Shown: piece after piece, positions 53,473 to 62,722 of the stretch
How the letters are laid out: the number at the start of each line of letters is the position of its first letter
How positions within the stretch are numbered: the first letter of the stretch is position 1
NCBI GenBank assembly: GCA_900469615.1
Contig: UBYA01000011.1
Span: forward strand, 930,001-994,000
Length of the DNA: 64,000 nucleotides
Source: Hyphomicrobiales bacterium
GTDB taxonomy: Bacteria; Pseudomonadota; Alphaproteobacteria; Rhizobiales; Rhizobiaceae
Direction of reading: 5' to 3'
Made by a program: the position numbers and the translations under genes
The notes under the pieces: generated by a model
What the model saw: the letters and a program-made list of their open reading frames with translations, nothing else
Told to the model about the DNA's origin: nothing
Databases searched by the model: none

Positions 53473-53943
53473 TTGGATTACCTGGTCAATCTATCGACCC
53501 TGCCGGCCGACACGCAATCGCCCGAGCGCATGGAGAAGGCAGGCGTCACCGTCCGGCGTGCGCTGCCGCCCGAGCTGAGGCTCATCACCGGCTGGGTGGC
53601 TGAACATTTCAGCGAGGGATGGGCAAGCGAGACGACGGTGGCGATGACCCGCCAGCCGCCGACCTGCTTCATCGCCACGCGTAATCGCGAGCTTGTCGGC
53701 TTTGCCTGCCATGAGGCGACGGCGCGCGGCTTCTTCGGCCCGACCGGCGTCGACGAAAGCGTGCGCGGTCTCGGCATCGGCCGTGCGCTGCTCTTTGCCT
53801 GCCTCAACGATCAGAAGGCGATGGGTTACGCCTATACCGTCATCGGCGATGTCGGCCCCTCGGAATTCTACGAGAAGACGGTGGGCGCCATAATGATCCC
53901 CAATTCCGCGCCCGGCATTTATGCCGGCATGCTCAAGCTTTGA
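53473..53943 (+). CDS. GNAT-family N-acetyltransferase
   Basis: A protein of about 156 residues read from TTG at 53473, 8 nt after an AGAAGGA site. The acetyl-CoA loop VRGLGIGRALLFACL (R/Q-x-x-G-x-G/A) follows VGFACHEATARGFFGPTGVD. It sits between the transporter ATPase and the hexosaminidase gene, so it may acetylate an amino sugar or its degradation product; this is inference. An ATG at 53530 would give a shorter product. Confidence 0.82.
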   Translation: MDYLVNLSTLPADTQSPERMEKAGVTVRRALPPELRLITGWVAEHFSEGWASETTVAMTRQPPTCFIATRNRELVGFACHEATARGFFGPTGVDESVRGLGIGRALLFACLNDQKAMGYAYTVIGDVGPSEFYEKTVGAIMIPNSAPGIYAGMLKL

Positions 53944-53965
53944 ACGATCCCTTCAGGAAGAGAGA

Positions 53966-55993
53966 ATGCTCATGTCCACACCGCGATCCCTGGCTCTGCG
54001 GCTTGAAACCACTTGGAACCCGCCAGCCGACGGCAAGGAATTTTCCTATGTCCTGCGGCTGAAGAACCTGTCCCCGGAGGCGCTTTCGGGCTTTTCGCTC
54101 TGTGTCAGTGGCCCCGGCCGCGTCGACCCGGCCGGTATCGTCGAGGGTGCGACGGTCACGAAGCGGTTGTCCAACTTTACGGAATTCCAGCCGCCGGAAG
54201 GTTTCGTGCTGGCAGGAGGAGAGACCTGGACCATCACGGTTCATGCCCTGAGCTGGCCGTTCCGGCACTGGACCGACGGTGCCACCAGCGCCTATCTTGC
54301 GCTTCCCGATGGAACCGCCGTATCGCTCGCCGCTGAACCGACGCGCACGTCGTCGAGCAACGCGCCGCTGAAGCGCGGCGCCGAGATTTATCCAGTGCCG
54401 GCCCACCCGCCTGTGCCGCTATCGATCATTCCCTGGCCGAACCATGTCGCGGTTTCCTCGCGGCGGCCGCTGCCGGCTGGCTTTGCGCTGAAAGCGAGCA
54501 CGCCGGAGGCTCAGGCCGCGGCTGAAAGTTTCACCGCTCTCGTCGAGCATCTCTTCGCTGCCGAGGGCCTCGTGCGTCCGGAAGCCGAGGGTGCCGTGCC
54601 GGTAGAGCTGCGGCCTGCCGCGGGCCTTGGCCCGGAAGCCTACAGGCTGGCCTTCTCGCCGCAGGCGATCGCGGTCGAGGCAAGCACGCAGACCGGCTTT
54701 GTCTATGGCCTCGTGACCCTCGGCCAGATCTGGCGCGGCGCGCGGCTGCATCCGCAGGCTTTCCATTTCCCGGCCGCAGGCGAGATCGCCGACGAGCCAT
54801 CCATGAGCTGGCGCGGCCTGCATCTCGATGTCTCCCGCCAGTTCTACGGCACGGCCGAAATCAAGAAACTGATGGCGGTGCTTGCCTGGAACAAGCTCAA
54901 CCGCTTCCATTGGCACCTGTCGGATGACGAGTCCTGGCGTGTCGAGATCGATGCCTATCCGGCGTTGACGGAGATCGGCGCATGGCGCGGCCACGGCCTG
55001 CCGCTGCCGCCGCTTCTCGGCTCCAGCCCCGCGCGCACCGGCGGTTATTATACCAAGGCGGCGGTGCGCGAGATCGTCGCCTATGCCAAGGGCTTCGGCA
55101 TCGAGATCCTGCCCGAGATCGATATGCCCGGCCATTGCTATGCCATGCAGCAGGCGATCCCCGAGCTTCGCGATCCGAACGAAGTCGGCAGCTACTATTC
55201 GGTTCAGGGCTTTCCGGACAACTGCATCAACCCGGCGCGGGAAAAAACCTATGAGGTGGTCGAGACCATCCTCTCCGAATTGATCGAGCTCTTCCCGTTC
55301 AAGACGATCCATATCGGTGCCGATGAAGTGCCGCTCGGCGCCTGGTCGGGATCGCCGGAAGCCTTGGCCCGCCTGCGCGCGCTGGCCGGAGACGAAGTTG
55401 CCGATGCCCATGCCAAGCGCCTGAACGTCATCACCAATACGCATGGGGCCGACGATATTCACGGCTCCGGCGCAGCCATCCTGCAGGCCGAATTCCTGGA
55501 GCGCGTCCAGGCGTTTCTCGCTTCGAAGGGCTGCGTGACCGGCGGCTGGGAAGAGGCGGCGCATGGCGACAGGATCGACAAGGACAAGAGCTATCTCTGC
55601 AGCTGGCGCAATGTCGAAGTGGCGGCCGAACTTGCCGGACGAGGCTACGAGATCGTCGTCTGCCCCGGTCAGGTCTATTATCTCGACATGGCGATGCGCC
55701 CCGACTGGGATGAGCCGGGCGGCAGCTGGGCGGGTTATTCCGATGCCGAGAAGATCTACACCTTCGATCCCGTCGGCGGCTGGACGGAAGAGCAGAAGGA
55801 AAAGCTTCGCGGCATCCAGGCCTGCATCTGGTCGGAGCCGATGACCGACCGCGCGGTTTTCGACAGGCTGGTCTTCCCGCGTCTCTCCGCGCTCGCCGAA
55901 ACCGGCTGGACGAAGCCTTCGGCGAAATCCTGGGAGCGATTCAAGGCACTGGCCGGCACGATGCCGCTGCTTTACGGCCTGCATCAATTCTGA
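53966..55993 (+). CDS. Beta-N-acetylhexosaminidase (GH20)
   Basis: A GH20 glycosidase of about 675 residues. N-terminal beta-rich domains are followed by a GH20b-like region (ALKASTPEAQAAAESF... PVELRPA) and a catalytic TIM barrel from about residue 285 (MSWRGLHLDVSRQFY). The family Asp-Glu pair is in IGADEVPLG (D453, E454). No signal peptide is evident, so it would act on imported oligosaccharides in the cytoplasm. It releases terminal GlcNAc or GalNAc. The ATG at 53966 follows AGGAAGAGAG. Confidence 0.92.
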   Translation: MLMSTPRSLALRLETTWNPPADGKEFSYVLRLKNLSPEALSGFSLCVSGPGRVDPAGIVEGATVTKRLSNFTEFQPPEGFVLAGGETWTITVHALSWPFRHWTDGATSAYLALPDGTAVSLAAEPTRTSSSNAPLKRGAEIYPVPAHPPVPLSIIPWPNHVAVSSRRPLPAGFALKASTPEAQAAAESFTALVEHLFAAEGLVRPEAEGAVPVELRPAAGLGPEAYRLAFSPQAIAVEASTQTGFVYGLVTLGQIWRGARLHPQAFHFPAAGEIADEPSMSWRGLHLDVSRQFYGTAEIKKLMAVLAWNKLNRFHWHLSDDESWRVEIDAYPALTEIGAWRGHGLPLPPLLGSSPARTGGYYTKAAVREIVAYAKGFGIEILPEIDMPGHCYAMQQAIPELRDPNEVGSYYSVQGFPDNCINPAREKTYEVVETILSELIELFPFKTIHIGADEVPLGAWSGSPEALARLRALAGDEVADAHAKRLNVITNTHGADDIHGSGAAILQAEFLERVQAFLASKGCVTGGWEEAAHGDRIDKDKSYLCSWRNVEVAAELAGRGYEIVVCPGQVYYLDMAMRPDWDEPGGSWAGYSDAEKIYTFDPVGGWTEEQKEKLRGIQACIWSEPMTDRAVFDRLVFPRLSALAETGWTKPSAKSWERFKALAGTMPLLYGLHQF

Positions 55994-56002
55994 CAGCCAT
56001 GA

Positions 56003-56038
56003 CCCTCAGGCGCGGCCCATGCCGGTCGCGTCTGAGGG
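56003..56038. terminator. Long GC-rich hairpin between convergent hexosaminidase and ROK genes
   Basis: CCCTCAG (56003-56009) pairs with CTGAGGG (56032-56038), continued inward by CGCG/CGCG and CC/GG with two wobble pairs, giving about 15 stem positions around a 6-nt loop. It lies 10 nt after the hexosaminidase stop and can act for both strands. There is no clean U-run. Confidence 0.5.
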
Positions 56039-56082
56039 CCATTGATGACATGCAGTTGGGAGGGATTGCGGGACCCGCACCG

Positions 56083-57300
56083 TTACACGCCGCCATGATG
56101 TGTCAGCGGTTTCTGCAGCACGTCGAACTGCGGGTTCGTTTCCGAAAAGATGGGAAGGGCTGCCGCGCCAAGGATGGCGGTGTCCTTGCCGGTGGCGCCG
56201 ATCATCAGGCGCGGGATCGTTCGCTTTTCGCTCGGATTTACCGGTATATGGAGCGGCTCGACGCGTTCGGCCAGCCGGGTCATCAAGGATGTCGGCGCGC
56301 TGCCGCCAAGAACGATCGTCTGCGGATCGAACGCAAGCTCCAGAAAATCGATCGTCTGCCGCAGCGGCTGTACGGCCTGTTCCAGCCAGACCTCCAGGCC
56401 ACGGCCGTTTGCGGCGATCATCGCATCAAGTTCGTCGGGATCGAGTTCCTGGGCATCCTCGATGCCGAGACATTCGTAGGCGACGGATGGCGATACGTAG
56501 CGGTCGAGACAGCCACGTTTGCCGCAGCTGCAGAGCCGGCCGTGCGGCTCGACGATAATGTGACCGATTTCGCCGGCATTGGCGCGGCTGCCCTTGTAGA
56601 GATGGCCGTCGAGAAACATGCCGGCACCGATGCCGCCGTCACCCGCCAGGAAAAGATAGACGAAGCTTCCGAGACCGCGGGCGACGCCGTGGAGCCGTTC
56701 GCCGATCGCCGCTGCCGTCGCGTCGTTTTCCACCAGTACGGGCAGGTCGACAAGCCGTTCCAGCTCGCTTGCGACCGGGAAATCCTGCCAGCCCGGCAGG
56801 TTGAGCGGGCTGAGCGACGTCACGCCGCCATCGGCATAGCGCCCGGGCAAGGCGATGCCGGCCCCGAGCAGCCTGTCGCGATCGAAGGAGAAGGCCAGCT
56901 GTAGATCTCTGACGATCGCGGCAAAGATCGGCATCGCCTCAGCCGGTCCCGGCCGGTCGACATTGCGTTCGATACGCGCGCAAACTGCGCCGGATAGGTC
57001 TGTGAGCACGCCCGCCGCACGCCGACGACCCAGCTCGAGGCCGATGGAATAGGCCCCCGTCGGATTGATGGTATAGGGAATGATCGGCTGGCCGCGCGCG
57101 ATCTTCTGCGCTTCCATCGGCATCAGCAGATGCGAACGCGCCAATTCCTCCACGATGTTCGAAACCGTCTGTGTGGTCAGCGCCGTCATGCGGGCAATGG
57201 CTGCGCGCGACATCGGTCCGTTGGTGCGGATGGCCTCGATCACGACACGCCGGTTATGCGACTTGGCCTGTTCGAGATTCGTGCCGGAAATTATCTTCAT
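56083..57300 (-). CDS. ROK-family transcriptional regulator (NagC-like)
   Basis: A 405-residue regulator. An N-terminal winged helix-turn-helix (NGPMSRAAIARMTALTTQTVSNIVEEL, about 28-54) precedes a ROK sugar-kinase-like domain with DNDATAAAIGE-type (VENDATAAAIGER) and the ROK zinc motif CSCGKRGCLDRYVS. It converges with the transporter/hexosaminidase operon. ROK regulators commonly sense GlcNAc-6-P or related sugars, supporting an amino-sugar role for that operon. Confidence 0.9.
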   Translation of the reverse strand: MKIISGTNLEQAKSHNRRVVIEAIRTNGPMSRAAIARMTALTTQTVSNIVEELARSHLLMPMEAQKIARGQPIIPYTINPTGAYSIGLELGRRRAAGVLTDLSGAVCARIERNVDRPGPAEAMPIFAAIVRDLQLAFSFDRDRLLGAGIALPGRYADGGVTSLSPLNLPGWQDFPVASELERLVDLPVLVENDATAAAIGERLHGVARGLGSFVYLFLAGDGGIGAGMFLDGHLYKGSRANAGEIGHIIVEPHGRLCSCGKRGCLDRYVSPSVAYECLGIEDAQELDPDELDAMIAANGRGLEVWLEQAVQPLRQTIDFLELAFDPQTIVLGGSAPTSLMTRLAERVEPLHIPVNPSEKRTIPRLMIGATGKDTAILGAAALPIFSETNPQFDVLQKPLTHHGGV

Positions 57301-57991
57301 GAGATGATTGGGAATTTCTGTATCGGCGTTCGATTGCTGTTGTCTGCCACGCTTTGCCGCTGCGTGACGGGGAGGGCGGCCGCTTGCCGTTATTTGCCTC
57401 TACCCGGCATTTTCCATTCTTTTGCCGATCCGTTCAAGGCGCGATCGGCCGACGCGGCAACGGTTGCGGGATAATACAGAGGCTTTTTTCTCTTTCCCGG
57501 ATGATCGCAGCCGATCTTTCCCGCGGTCGTCACTGCACCGGAGCTCGATGTCTTCATGTCTCTCATCGGAGACATATCCGGCAAACGATGACATTGCCGC
57601 AAACTCCTTGCTCTCAGCCCCATTTTCATCACGACCTTTCGCTTCGCAGGGCGCGGGGATGCGTGGACAACCGGGAGGTAAGTAAGGCCCGGTTAACCAT
57701 GGCCGGCTCTTGCAGGAGGGGTAAGCGGCGGCGGCAAGGCTGCATCTCGCAGCTATTGTCCCTTGAAAATCAATTAGAAAGCTCAAGTTCCCAAAGTCGT
57801 TTCATTGGCTTTTGAATCATAATATGTATGGGACTCCTCACATAGAATATGTATAGTGAGATTGGAATCGGCTTCGGCCGATCCGCATCCCTGCCGGTCG
57901 CCCCGCGCTGGATGATTGCGATGGCGGCCGGTGGCGTTTCTTACGTTCGACCGAAGATAGCCTGTATCATCTTGCCAATCGGGAGCCCCCA
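57301..57991. other. Long intergenic spacer with a 24-bp palindrome
   Basis: Nearly 700 bp with no gene I can support; the frames found here have unlike composition and no ribosome sites. Near its right end, CTCAC (57837-57841) and GTGAG (57856-57860) flank an AT-rich core with ATA/TAT symmetry, and AATATGTAT is repeated at 57820 and 57845. This is a likely operator/promoter of the dehydrogenase operon that starts at 57992. Confidence 0.4.
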
Positions 57992-58747
57992 GTGTCTGAA
58001 CTCTGTCCCAAGCGCCTGTCCCGGCGCCATTTCCTTTCCTCCGTTGCCCTGACCGTTTTTGCCGGAAGCGCCGGTCCCGTATTGGCGCGATCGTATATCG
58101 GCGGCAACCTTCCCTGGACGTCCTATGCGGCCGATCCGCCGAGGCAGGTGACGGCCGGCGGCTGGAAGTTCTTCACCGAGCAGGAGGCGCGCGCGATCGA
58201 GGCGATCGCGGATCGGATGATCCCGGCCGACAATCTCAGCATCGGCGGCAAGGAAGCCGGCTGCGCCGTTTATCTCGATCGCCAGTTGGCGGGAGCCTAC
58301 GGCAATTCCAGCCGGCTCTATACGCAGGGGCCCTTCCTGCCCGGCTTGCCGACGCAGGGCTATCAGGGCGCGGATAATCCGATGCAAATCTACCGCAAGG
58401 GTCTGGCCGCCATCGACGCATATCTGAAGCAGAACAAGGGCGGGAAGGCCTTTGCCGACCTTCCGCCCGAGGAGCAGGACGGCTTCCTTACCGATCTGGA
58501 GGCCGGCAAGGTCAAGCTCGACAACAATGTCGACGGCAAGGCGCTGTTCAATACCATTCTCGGCAGCATCATGGAGGGATTTTTTGCCGATCCGGTCTAC
58601 GGCGGCAACAAGGACATGGCTTCATGGAAGATGATCGGCTTTCCCGGCGCGCGCTACGACTATCGCGATCACGTCAGCAAATTCAACGAGCCCTATCCAT
58701 ACCCGCCGATCTCCATAGCAAGCCAGCCGTTCTGGGCGGAAAAGTAA
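57992..58747 (+). CDS. Gluconate 2-dehydrogenase subunit 3-family protein
   Basis: A 251-residue gamma subunit of a membrane gluconate-type dehydrogenase. It starts at GTG after GGGAG. The twin-arginine motif SRRHFLSS (residues 10-17) followed by VALTVFAGSAGPVLA indicates Tat export with its partner. FTEQEARAIEAIADRMIPAD is typical of the family. The GMC subunit gene lies 10 nt downstream. Confidence 0.88.
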   Translation: MSELCPKRLSRRHFLSSVALTVFAGSAGPVLARSYIGGNLPWTSYAADPPRQVTAGGWKFFTEQEARAIEAIADRMIPADNLSIGGKEAGCAVYLDRQLAGAYGNSSRLYTQGPFLPGLPTQGYQGADNPMQIYRKGLAAIDAYLKQNKGGKAFADLPPEEQDGFLTDLEAGKVKLDNNVDGKALFNTILGSIMEGFFADPVYGGNKDMASWKMIGFPGARYDYRDHVSKFNEPYPYPPISIASQPFWAEK

Positions 58748-58757
58748 GAGGCCAGCC

Positions 58758-60524
58758 ATGACAAAAATCCTTCCTCGTAAAGATGTCGTCATCATCGGTC
58801 TCGGTTGGACCGGTTCCATTCTTGCTCATGAGCTTACCGAACAGGGACTGGATGTTCTTGCCATCGAACGCGGTCCCTGGCGGGACACGGCGACCGATTT
58901 CAACATCGGCTATGTGCAGGACGAACTGCGCTACGGCATCCGCCGCGATCTCTTCCTTCAGCCGCGCGTCGAGGCAATGACGATGCGCAACACTCTATCG
59001 CAGACGGCGTTGCCGATGCGCGACTACGGCTCCTTCCTGCCCGGAAACGGTGTCGGCGGAGCGGGCGTGCACTGGAACGGCCATACCTGGCGCTTCTGGG
59101 ACAGTGACTTCCGCATCAAGTCGCATCTGGCCGAACGCTACGGCGCATCGAAGTTCGACGGCCTGCAGGTGCAGGACTGGGGCGTGACCGGCGAGGAGAT
59201 GGAGCCCTTCTACGATAAATTCGAATATCTGGCCGGCATTTCCGGCAAGGCCGGAAACATCAAGGGACAGATCCAGGACGGCGGCAATCCTTTCGAGGAT
59301 TCGCGGGCGCGTGACTATCCTCTGCCGCCGATGCAGATGAGTTATGCACCGACGCTTTTCGCGGAGGCGGCGCGCAAGCTCGGCTATCATCCCTTCCCGA
59401 CGCCGTCCGCGAACCTTTCGAAGGCCTATGTCAATCCGCTCGGCATCGCGATGGGCGAATGCACCCTCTGTGGCTTCTGCGAACGGTTCGGCTGTGCGAA
59501 CTATTCCAAGGCCAGCGCCCAGACGACGATCCTGCCCGTGCTGATGAAGAAGAAGAATTTCGAGCTGCGTACCGACAGCGAGGTGCTGCGCATCGATCTC
59601 GACGGCTCCGGCAAGATGGCCAAGGGCGTCACTTATGTCGATACCTCCGACGAGGAATTCTTCCAGCCTGCGGATATGGTGCTGCTATGTGCTTATGGCC
59701 TTCACAACGTGCGCCTTCTGCTGCTGTCCGGCATCGGCAAGGCCTATGATCCCAAAAGCGGCGAAGGCGCAGTTGGGCGAAACTATTGTTATCAGACGAA
59801 TGCCGGCATGCAGGTTTTCTTCGACGACAAGAACTTCAACCCTTTCATCGCATCCGGAGCGCTTGGCCAGACGGTCGACGATTTCAACGGGGATGCCTTC
59901 GATCACGGGTCCGTCGATTTCGTCGGCGGTGCCGGCATCAATTGCATTCCCACCAACGGCAGGCCGATTGCGATGCGCCCGGTTCCGCCCGGCACGCCGC
60001 GCTGGGGATCGAAATGGAAGGCGGCAACGGCCCAGGCCTACAAAAGCACGATGACCTACAGTTCGCAGGGATCCAGCTATCCGACGCAGGGCAACTACCT
60101 CGATCTCGATCCTACCTACAAGGACCGGTTCGGAAGGCCGCTGCTGCGCATAACCTTCGATTTCCCAGATAACGATCTGAAGATGTCGAACTATGTTTCC
60201 GATCGCATGGAGGATATCGCCAAGGCGCTGGGCGGGCGGCAATATAACAGTGCTCGCCGCAAGAAGGGCTGGGATTCCGTTCCCTATCAGAGCACGCACA
60301 ATACCGGTGGTGCGATCATGGGTGCCGATCCGAAGACCAGCGTCGTCAATCGCTATCTGCAGAACTGGGATGTGCCGAACCTGTTCGTCGTCGGCGCTTC
60401 CGCATTCGCGCACAATGCCGGCAAGAATCCGACGGGGACGGTCGGCGCCCTGGCTTTCGTAGCGGCGGACGCGATCCGCAACAAGTATCTCCGCAACCCC
60501 GGCGCTCCCCTGGTGTCAGCATGA
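58758..60524 (+). CDS. GMC-family FAD subunit of a gluconate 2-dehydrogenase-type complex
   Basis: A flavoprotein of 588 residues that oxidises a polyol or sugar acid in the periplasm. The FAD-binding motif VVIIGLGWTGSILAHEL lies at about residues 9-25, and NGVGGAGVHWNGHTWRF and GTNPTGTVG-type C-terminal (AHNAGKNPTGTVGAL) regions follow. CTLCGFCERFGCANY contains a four-cysteine cluster, seen directly. It has no signal peptide and probably travels with the Tat-tagged small subunit. Overlaps the cytochrome gene by 4 nt. Confidence 0.9.
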   Translation: MTKILPRKDVVIIGLGWTGSILAHELTEQGLDVLAIERGPWRDTATDFNIGYVQDELRYGIRRDLFLQPRVEAMTMRNTLSQTALPMRDYGSFLPGNGVGGAGVHWNGHTWRFWDSDFRIKSHLAERYGASKFDGLQVQDWGVTGEEMEPFYDKFEYLAGISGKAGNIKGQIQDGGNPFEDSRARDYPLPPMQMSYAPTLFAEAARKLGYHPFPTPSANLSKAYVNPLGIAMGECTLCGFCERFGCANYSKASAQTTILPVLMKKKNFELRTDSEVLRIDLDGSGKMAKGVTYVDTSDEEFFQPADMVLLCAYGLHNVRLLLLSGIGKAYDPKSGEGAVGRNYCYQTNAGMQVFFDDKNFNPFIASGALGQTVDDFNGDAFDHGSVDFVGGAGINCIPTNGRPIAMRPVPPGTPRWGSKWKAATAQAYKSTMTYSSQGSSYPTQGNYLDLDPTYKDRFGRPLLRITFDFPDNDLKMSNYVSDRMEDIAKALGGRQYNSARRKKGWDSVPYQSTHNTGGAIMGADPKTSVVNRYLQNWDVPNLFVVGASAFAHNAGKNPTGTVGALAFVAADAIRNKYLRNPGAPLVSA

Positions 60525-61750
60525 TGAAGAAGCTCTCCATTCTGATCGCATTCGGCGCTTTGTCGGTATCCGCCAACGCCGCTCTTGCAGATTCCACCGA
60601 TCTTGCGGATCGTGTCATCAATGGACGCTATCAGGCGGTGCTGGGCGACTGTGCAGCCTGTCATACCAAGCAGGGCGGCCAGCCCTTTGCCGGCGGCGAG
60701 CCGCTGGAGACGCCCTTCGGCGCTCTCGTGCCGCCGAACATCACGCCGGACAAGGAAACCGGCATCGGCAACTGGAGCGAGGCCGATTTCATCCGCATGA
60801 TGAAGACCGGCACGGGTCATGACGGTATCCGGCTTTATCCGGCCATGCCTTATCCGGCCTACAGCAAGATGTCCGACAGGGATTTGTCGGACATGTGGGC
60901 TTATCTGACCACGCTGCAGCCCGTGAAGAACAAGGTCGTCGCCAACCAGCTTCCTTTCCCGCTCAATATCCGCCTGTCGATGTGGGGATGGAACCTGCTG
61001 AATTTCGATCCCGAGCCTTTCGTGCCGGATGAGAAGCAGACGGCCGAGTGGAATCGCGGCGCCTATCTGGTGCAGGGGCCGGGCCATTGCGCGACATGCC
61101 ATTCGCCCAAGTCCTTCCTCGGGGCCGACAAGGACTCTCAATTCCTGCAGGGCGCTTCGCTGCAGGGCTGGTACGCTCCCAACATCACCGGCGATCCGCA
61201 TATCGGTATCGGCGCCTGGAGCGAGGAGGACATCGTCGCCTACCTGAAGACGGGTTCCACGGATAAGACGATAGCCTCCGGGCCGATGGCGGAGGCGATC
61301 GCGCAATCGACCTCCCAGATGAAGGACGCCGACCTGAAGGCGATTGCTGTCTACCTGAAAAGCCTCTCTGCGGGTGCCGCCGACAAGCCGACGCCGCTGA
61401 AGGCGGATGATGGGCGGATGGTCGCGGGCGGCGCAATCTATCACGACACCTGCTCCGCCTGCCATGGCGCCGACGGCAAGGGCGCCATGCCATTGTTCCC
61501 GGCGCTTGCGGGCAACAGCCTCATTCAGCAACCGAGCGCGGAAACGCTCGCCCATGTCGTGCTGGCGGGAAGCCAGGGGGTCTACACCCCGTCCAGGCAG
61601 ACGACGCCGGCCATGCCGTCATTCGCCTGGCGGCTCAATGACCAGCAGGTCAGCGACGTGCTGACCTACGTCCGCAACAGCTGGGGCAATGCGGCAGCAC
61701 CGGTCAGTGCAAGCGACGTCCGAGATATTCGGGGAGGCGCCCAGAACTAG
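60521..61750 (+). CDS. Triheme cytochrome c subunit of the dehydrogenase complex
   Basis: A cytochrome of 409 residues with a Sec signal peptide (LIAFGALSVSANAALA). Three heme motifs are visible: CAACH (44-48), CATCH (190-194) and CSACH (311-315). It passes electrons from the GMC subunit to the quinone pool. Its TAG stop overlaps the next palindromic repeat. Gluconate is the archetypal substrate of such complexes; other polyols are possible. Confidence 0.92.
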   Translation: MMKKLSILIAFGALSVSANAALADSTDLADRVINGRYQAVLGDCAACHTKQGGQPFAGGEPLETPFGALVPPNITPDKETGIGNWSEADFIRMMKTGTGHDGIRLYPAMPYPAYSKMSDRDLSDMWAYLTTLQPVKNKVVANQLPFPLNIRLSMWGWNLLNFDPEPFVPDEKQTAEWNRGAYLVQGPGHCATCHSPKSFLGADKDSQFLQGASLQGWYAPNITGDPHIGIGAWSEEDIVAYLKTGSTDKTIASGPMAEAIAQSTSQMKDADLKAIAVYLKSLSAGAADKPTPLKADDGRMVAGGAIYHDTCSACHGADGKGAMPLFPALAGNSLIQQPSAETLAHVVLAGSQGVYTPSRQTTPAMPSFAWRLNDQQVSDVLTYVRNSWGNAAAPVSASDVRDIRGGAQN

Positions 61751-61793
61751 AGCAATTCCAGGAAAAGTGCGCAGCGGTTTTCCGTCCGGAATT
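61749..61793. repeat. Short intergenic palindromic repeat, copy 3
   Basis: AGAGCAATTCCAGGAAAAGT continues with GCGCAGCGGTTTTCCGTCCG then GAATTG. CAATTCC/GGAATTG form the outer and GGAAAA/TTTTCC the inner inverted repeat. It begins inside the TAG stop of the cytochrome gene. It is the most complete of three copies in the window. Confidence 0.75.
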
Positions 61794-61921
61794 GCGCAAA
61801 AACAAAAGGAGAGAGCGCTTTCGCGATCAGAAGAAAAGCGGAGGCGCTCTGGCTCCGGAAGCAAAGTTACGGGCAGGAATTGCGCCAGGGAGCGCGATCC
61901 CTGCCCGTCGTGCATCGGATA

Positions 61922-62554
61922 TTATTCTCCGCCATAGGTGCCCTGAAGGGTCACGCCGTCGGCAAAATTGCATACGCCGGACTGTGACACCCGCCACGTC
62001 TTTGCATCGATACGATCGAGGGCGATCCTGCACGAGTCTCCGGAGAGCTGGATATGCCCATTCGTCAGCGGGGCGACACCGTCCATGCCGTCGGCATTGA
62101 CATCGCCGGCGTCGGCGCCGCCCGGTCCGACGTAGGTCGAGGCGAGCGAAACCGCAACGAGTCCATCGACCGGCCCGAAAATCGCAAGATTGCCTTCATT
62201 GCCGCCGGCGCCCTTCGACATGAAATCCTTCGACGCGCTCCTGCCGCCCTTGGTCGCCAGGAGAACGCCGATCTGGTCGTCATAGGCCTGCCGGATGCAA
62301 GCCGCATCGCCGCAGGCCTGTACCGTCGCGACCCATCGCCGCTGGCGGTCGCGGATTCTGGCCGCATCGTCCTGCTTCAGGGCAGCAGCATAGAGATCCT
62401 TCATCATCGCATCCCGCGCAAGAAGGGATTTGTCCCGGCAAATCATGCGATCGCCTGAGGAGGCCGGCTTTGTGCAATCGATGCCGGCGGCTCCGGCAGG
62501 CATTGCGAACAGGCCGATGATGATTAGCGCCAGAGCGGATCTCGAATTTCTCAT
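61922..62554 (-). CDS. Secreted LprI-like (DUF1311-type) protein
   Basis: A protein of about 210 residues with a signal peptide (RSALALIIIGLFAMPAGAAG) starting at 62554, after GGAGGTATCCC. The mature N-terminal part has IDCTKPASSGDRMICRDKSL and QRRWVATVQACGDAACIRQAYDDQI, the cysteine pattern of lysozyme-inhibitor LprI N-terminal-type proteins. The C-terminal half is a glycine-rich beta domain (AIFGPVDGLVAVSLASTY...) of unknown kind. Periplasmic or extracellular; function unproven. Confidence 0.78.
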   Translation of the reverse strand: MRNSRSALALIIIGLFAMPAGAAGIDCTKPASSGDRMICRDKSLLARDAMMKDLYAAALKQDDAARIRDRQRRWVATVQACGDAACIRQAYDDQIGVLLATKGGRSASKDFMSKGAGGNEGNLAIFGPVDGLVAVSLASTYVGPGGADAGDVNADGMDGVAPLTNGHIQLSGDSCRIALDRIDAKTWRVSQSGVCNFADGVTLQGTYGGE

Positions 62555-62722
62555 GGGATACCTCCATTCTCCGATATCCCAGCTAACTATGCCTGGTTGC
62601 AGCTTCGTAAAGGCCATGCAGGCGCGTCAGGCAGCGCGATAAAATCGCGCCGGCATTTGAAGATCGCCCGCACCTCCCTAGTTTTGGCTGTTCGAGCCCA
62701 TGGAGAGCGACGGGGAGGCCGT

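Noticed and set aside
57354..57815. Plus- and minus-strand frames in the 57.3-58.0 kb spacer
   Set aside because: Neither frame has a ribosome site, typical codon bias or any recognisable motif.
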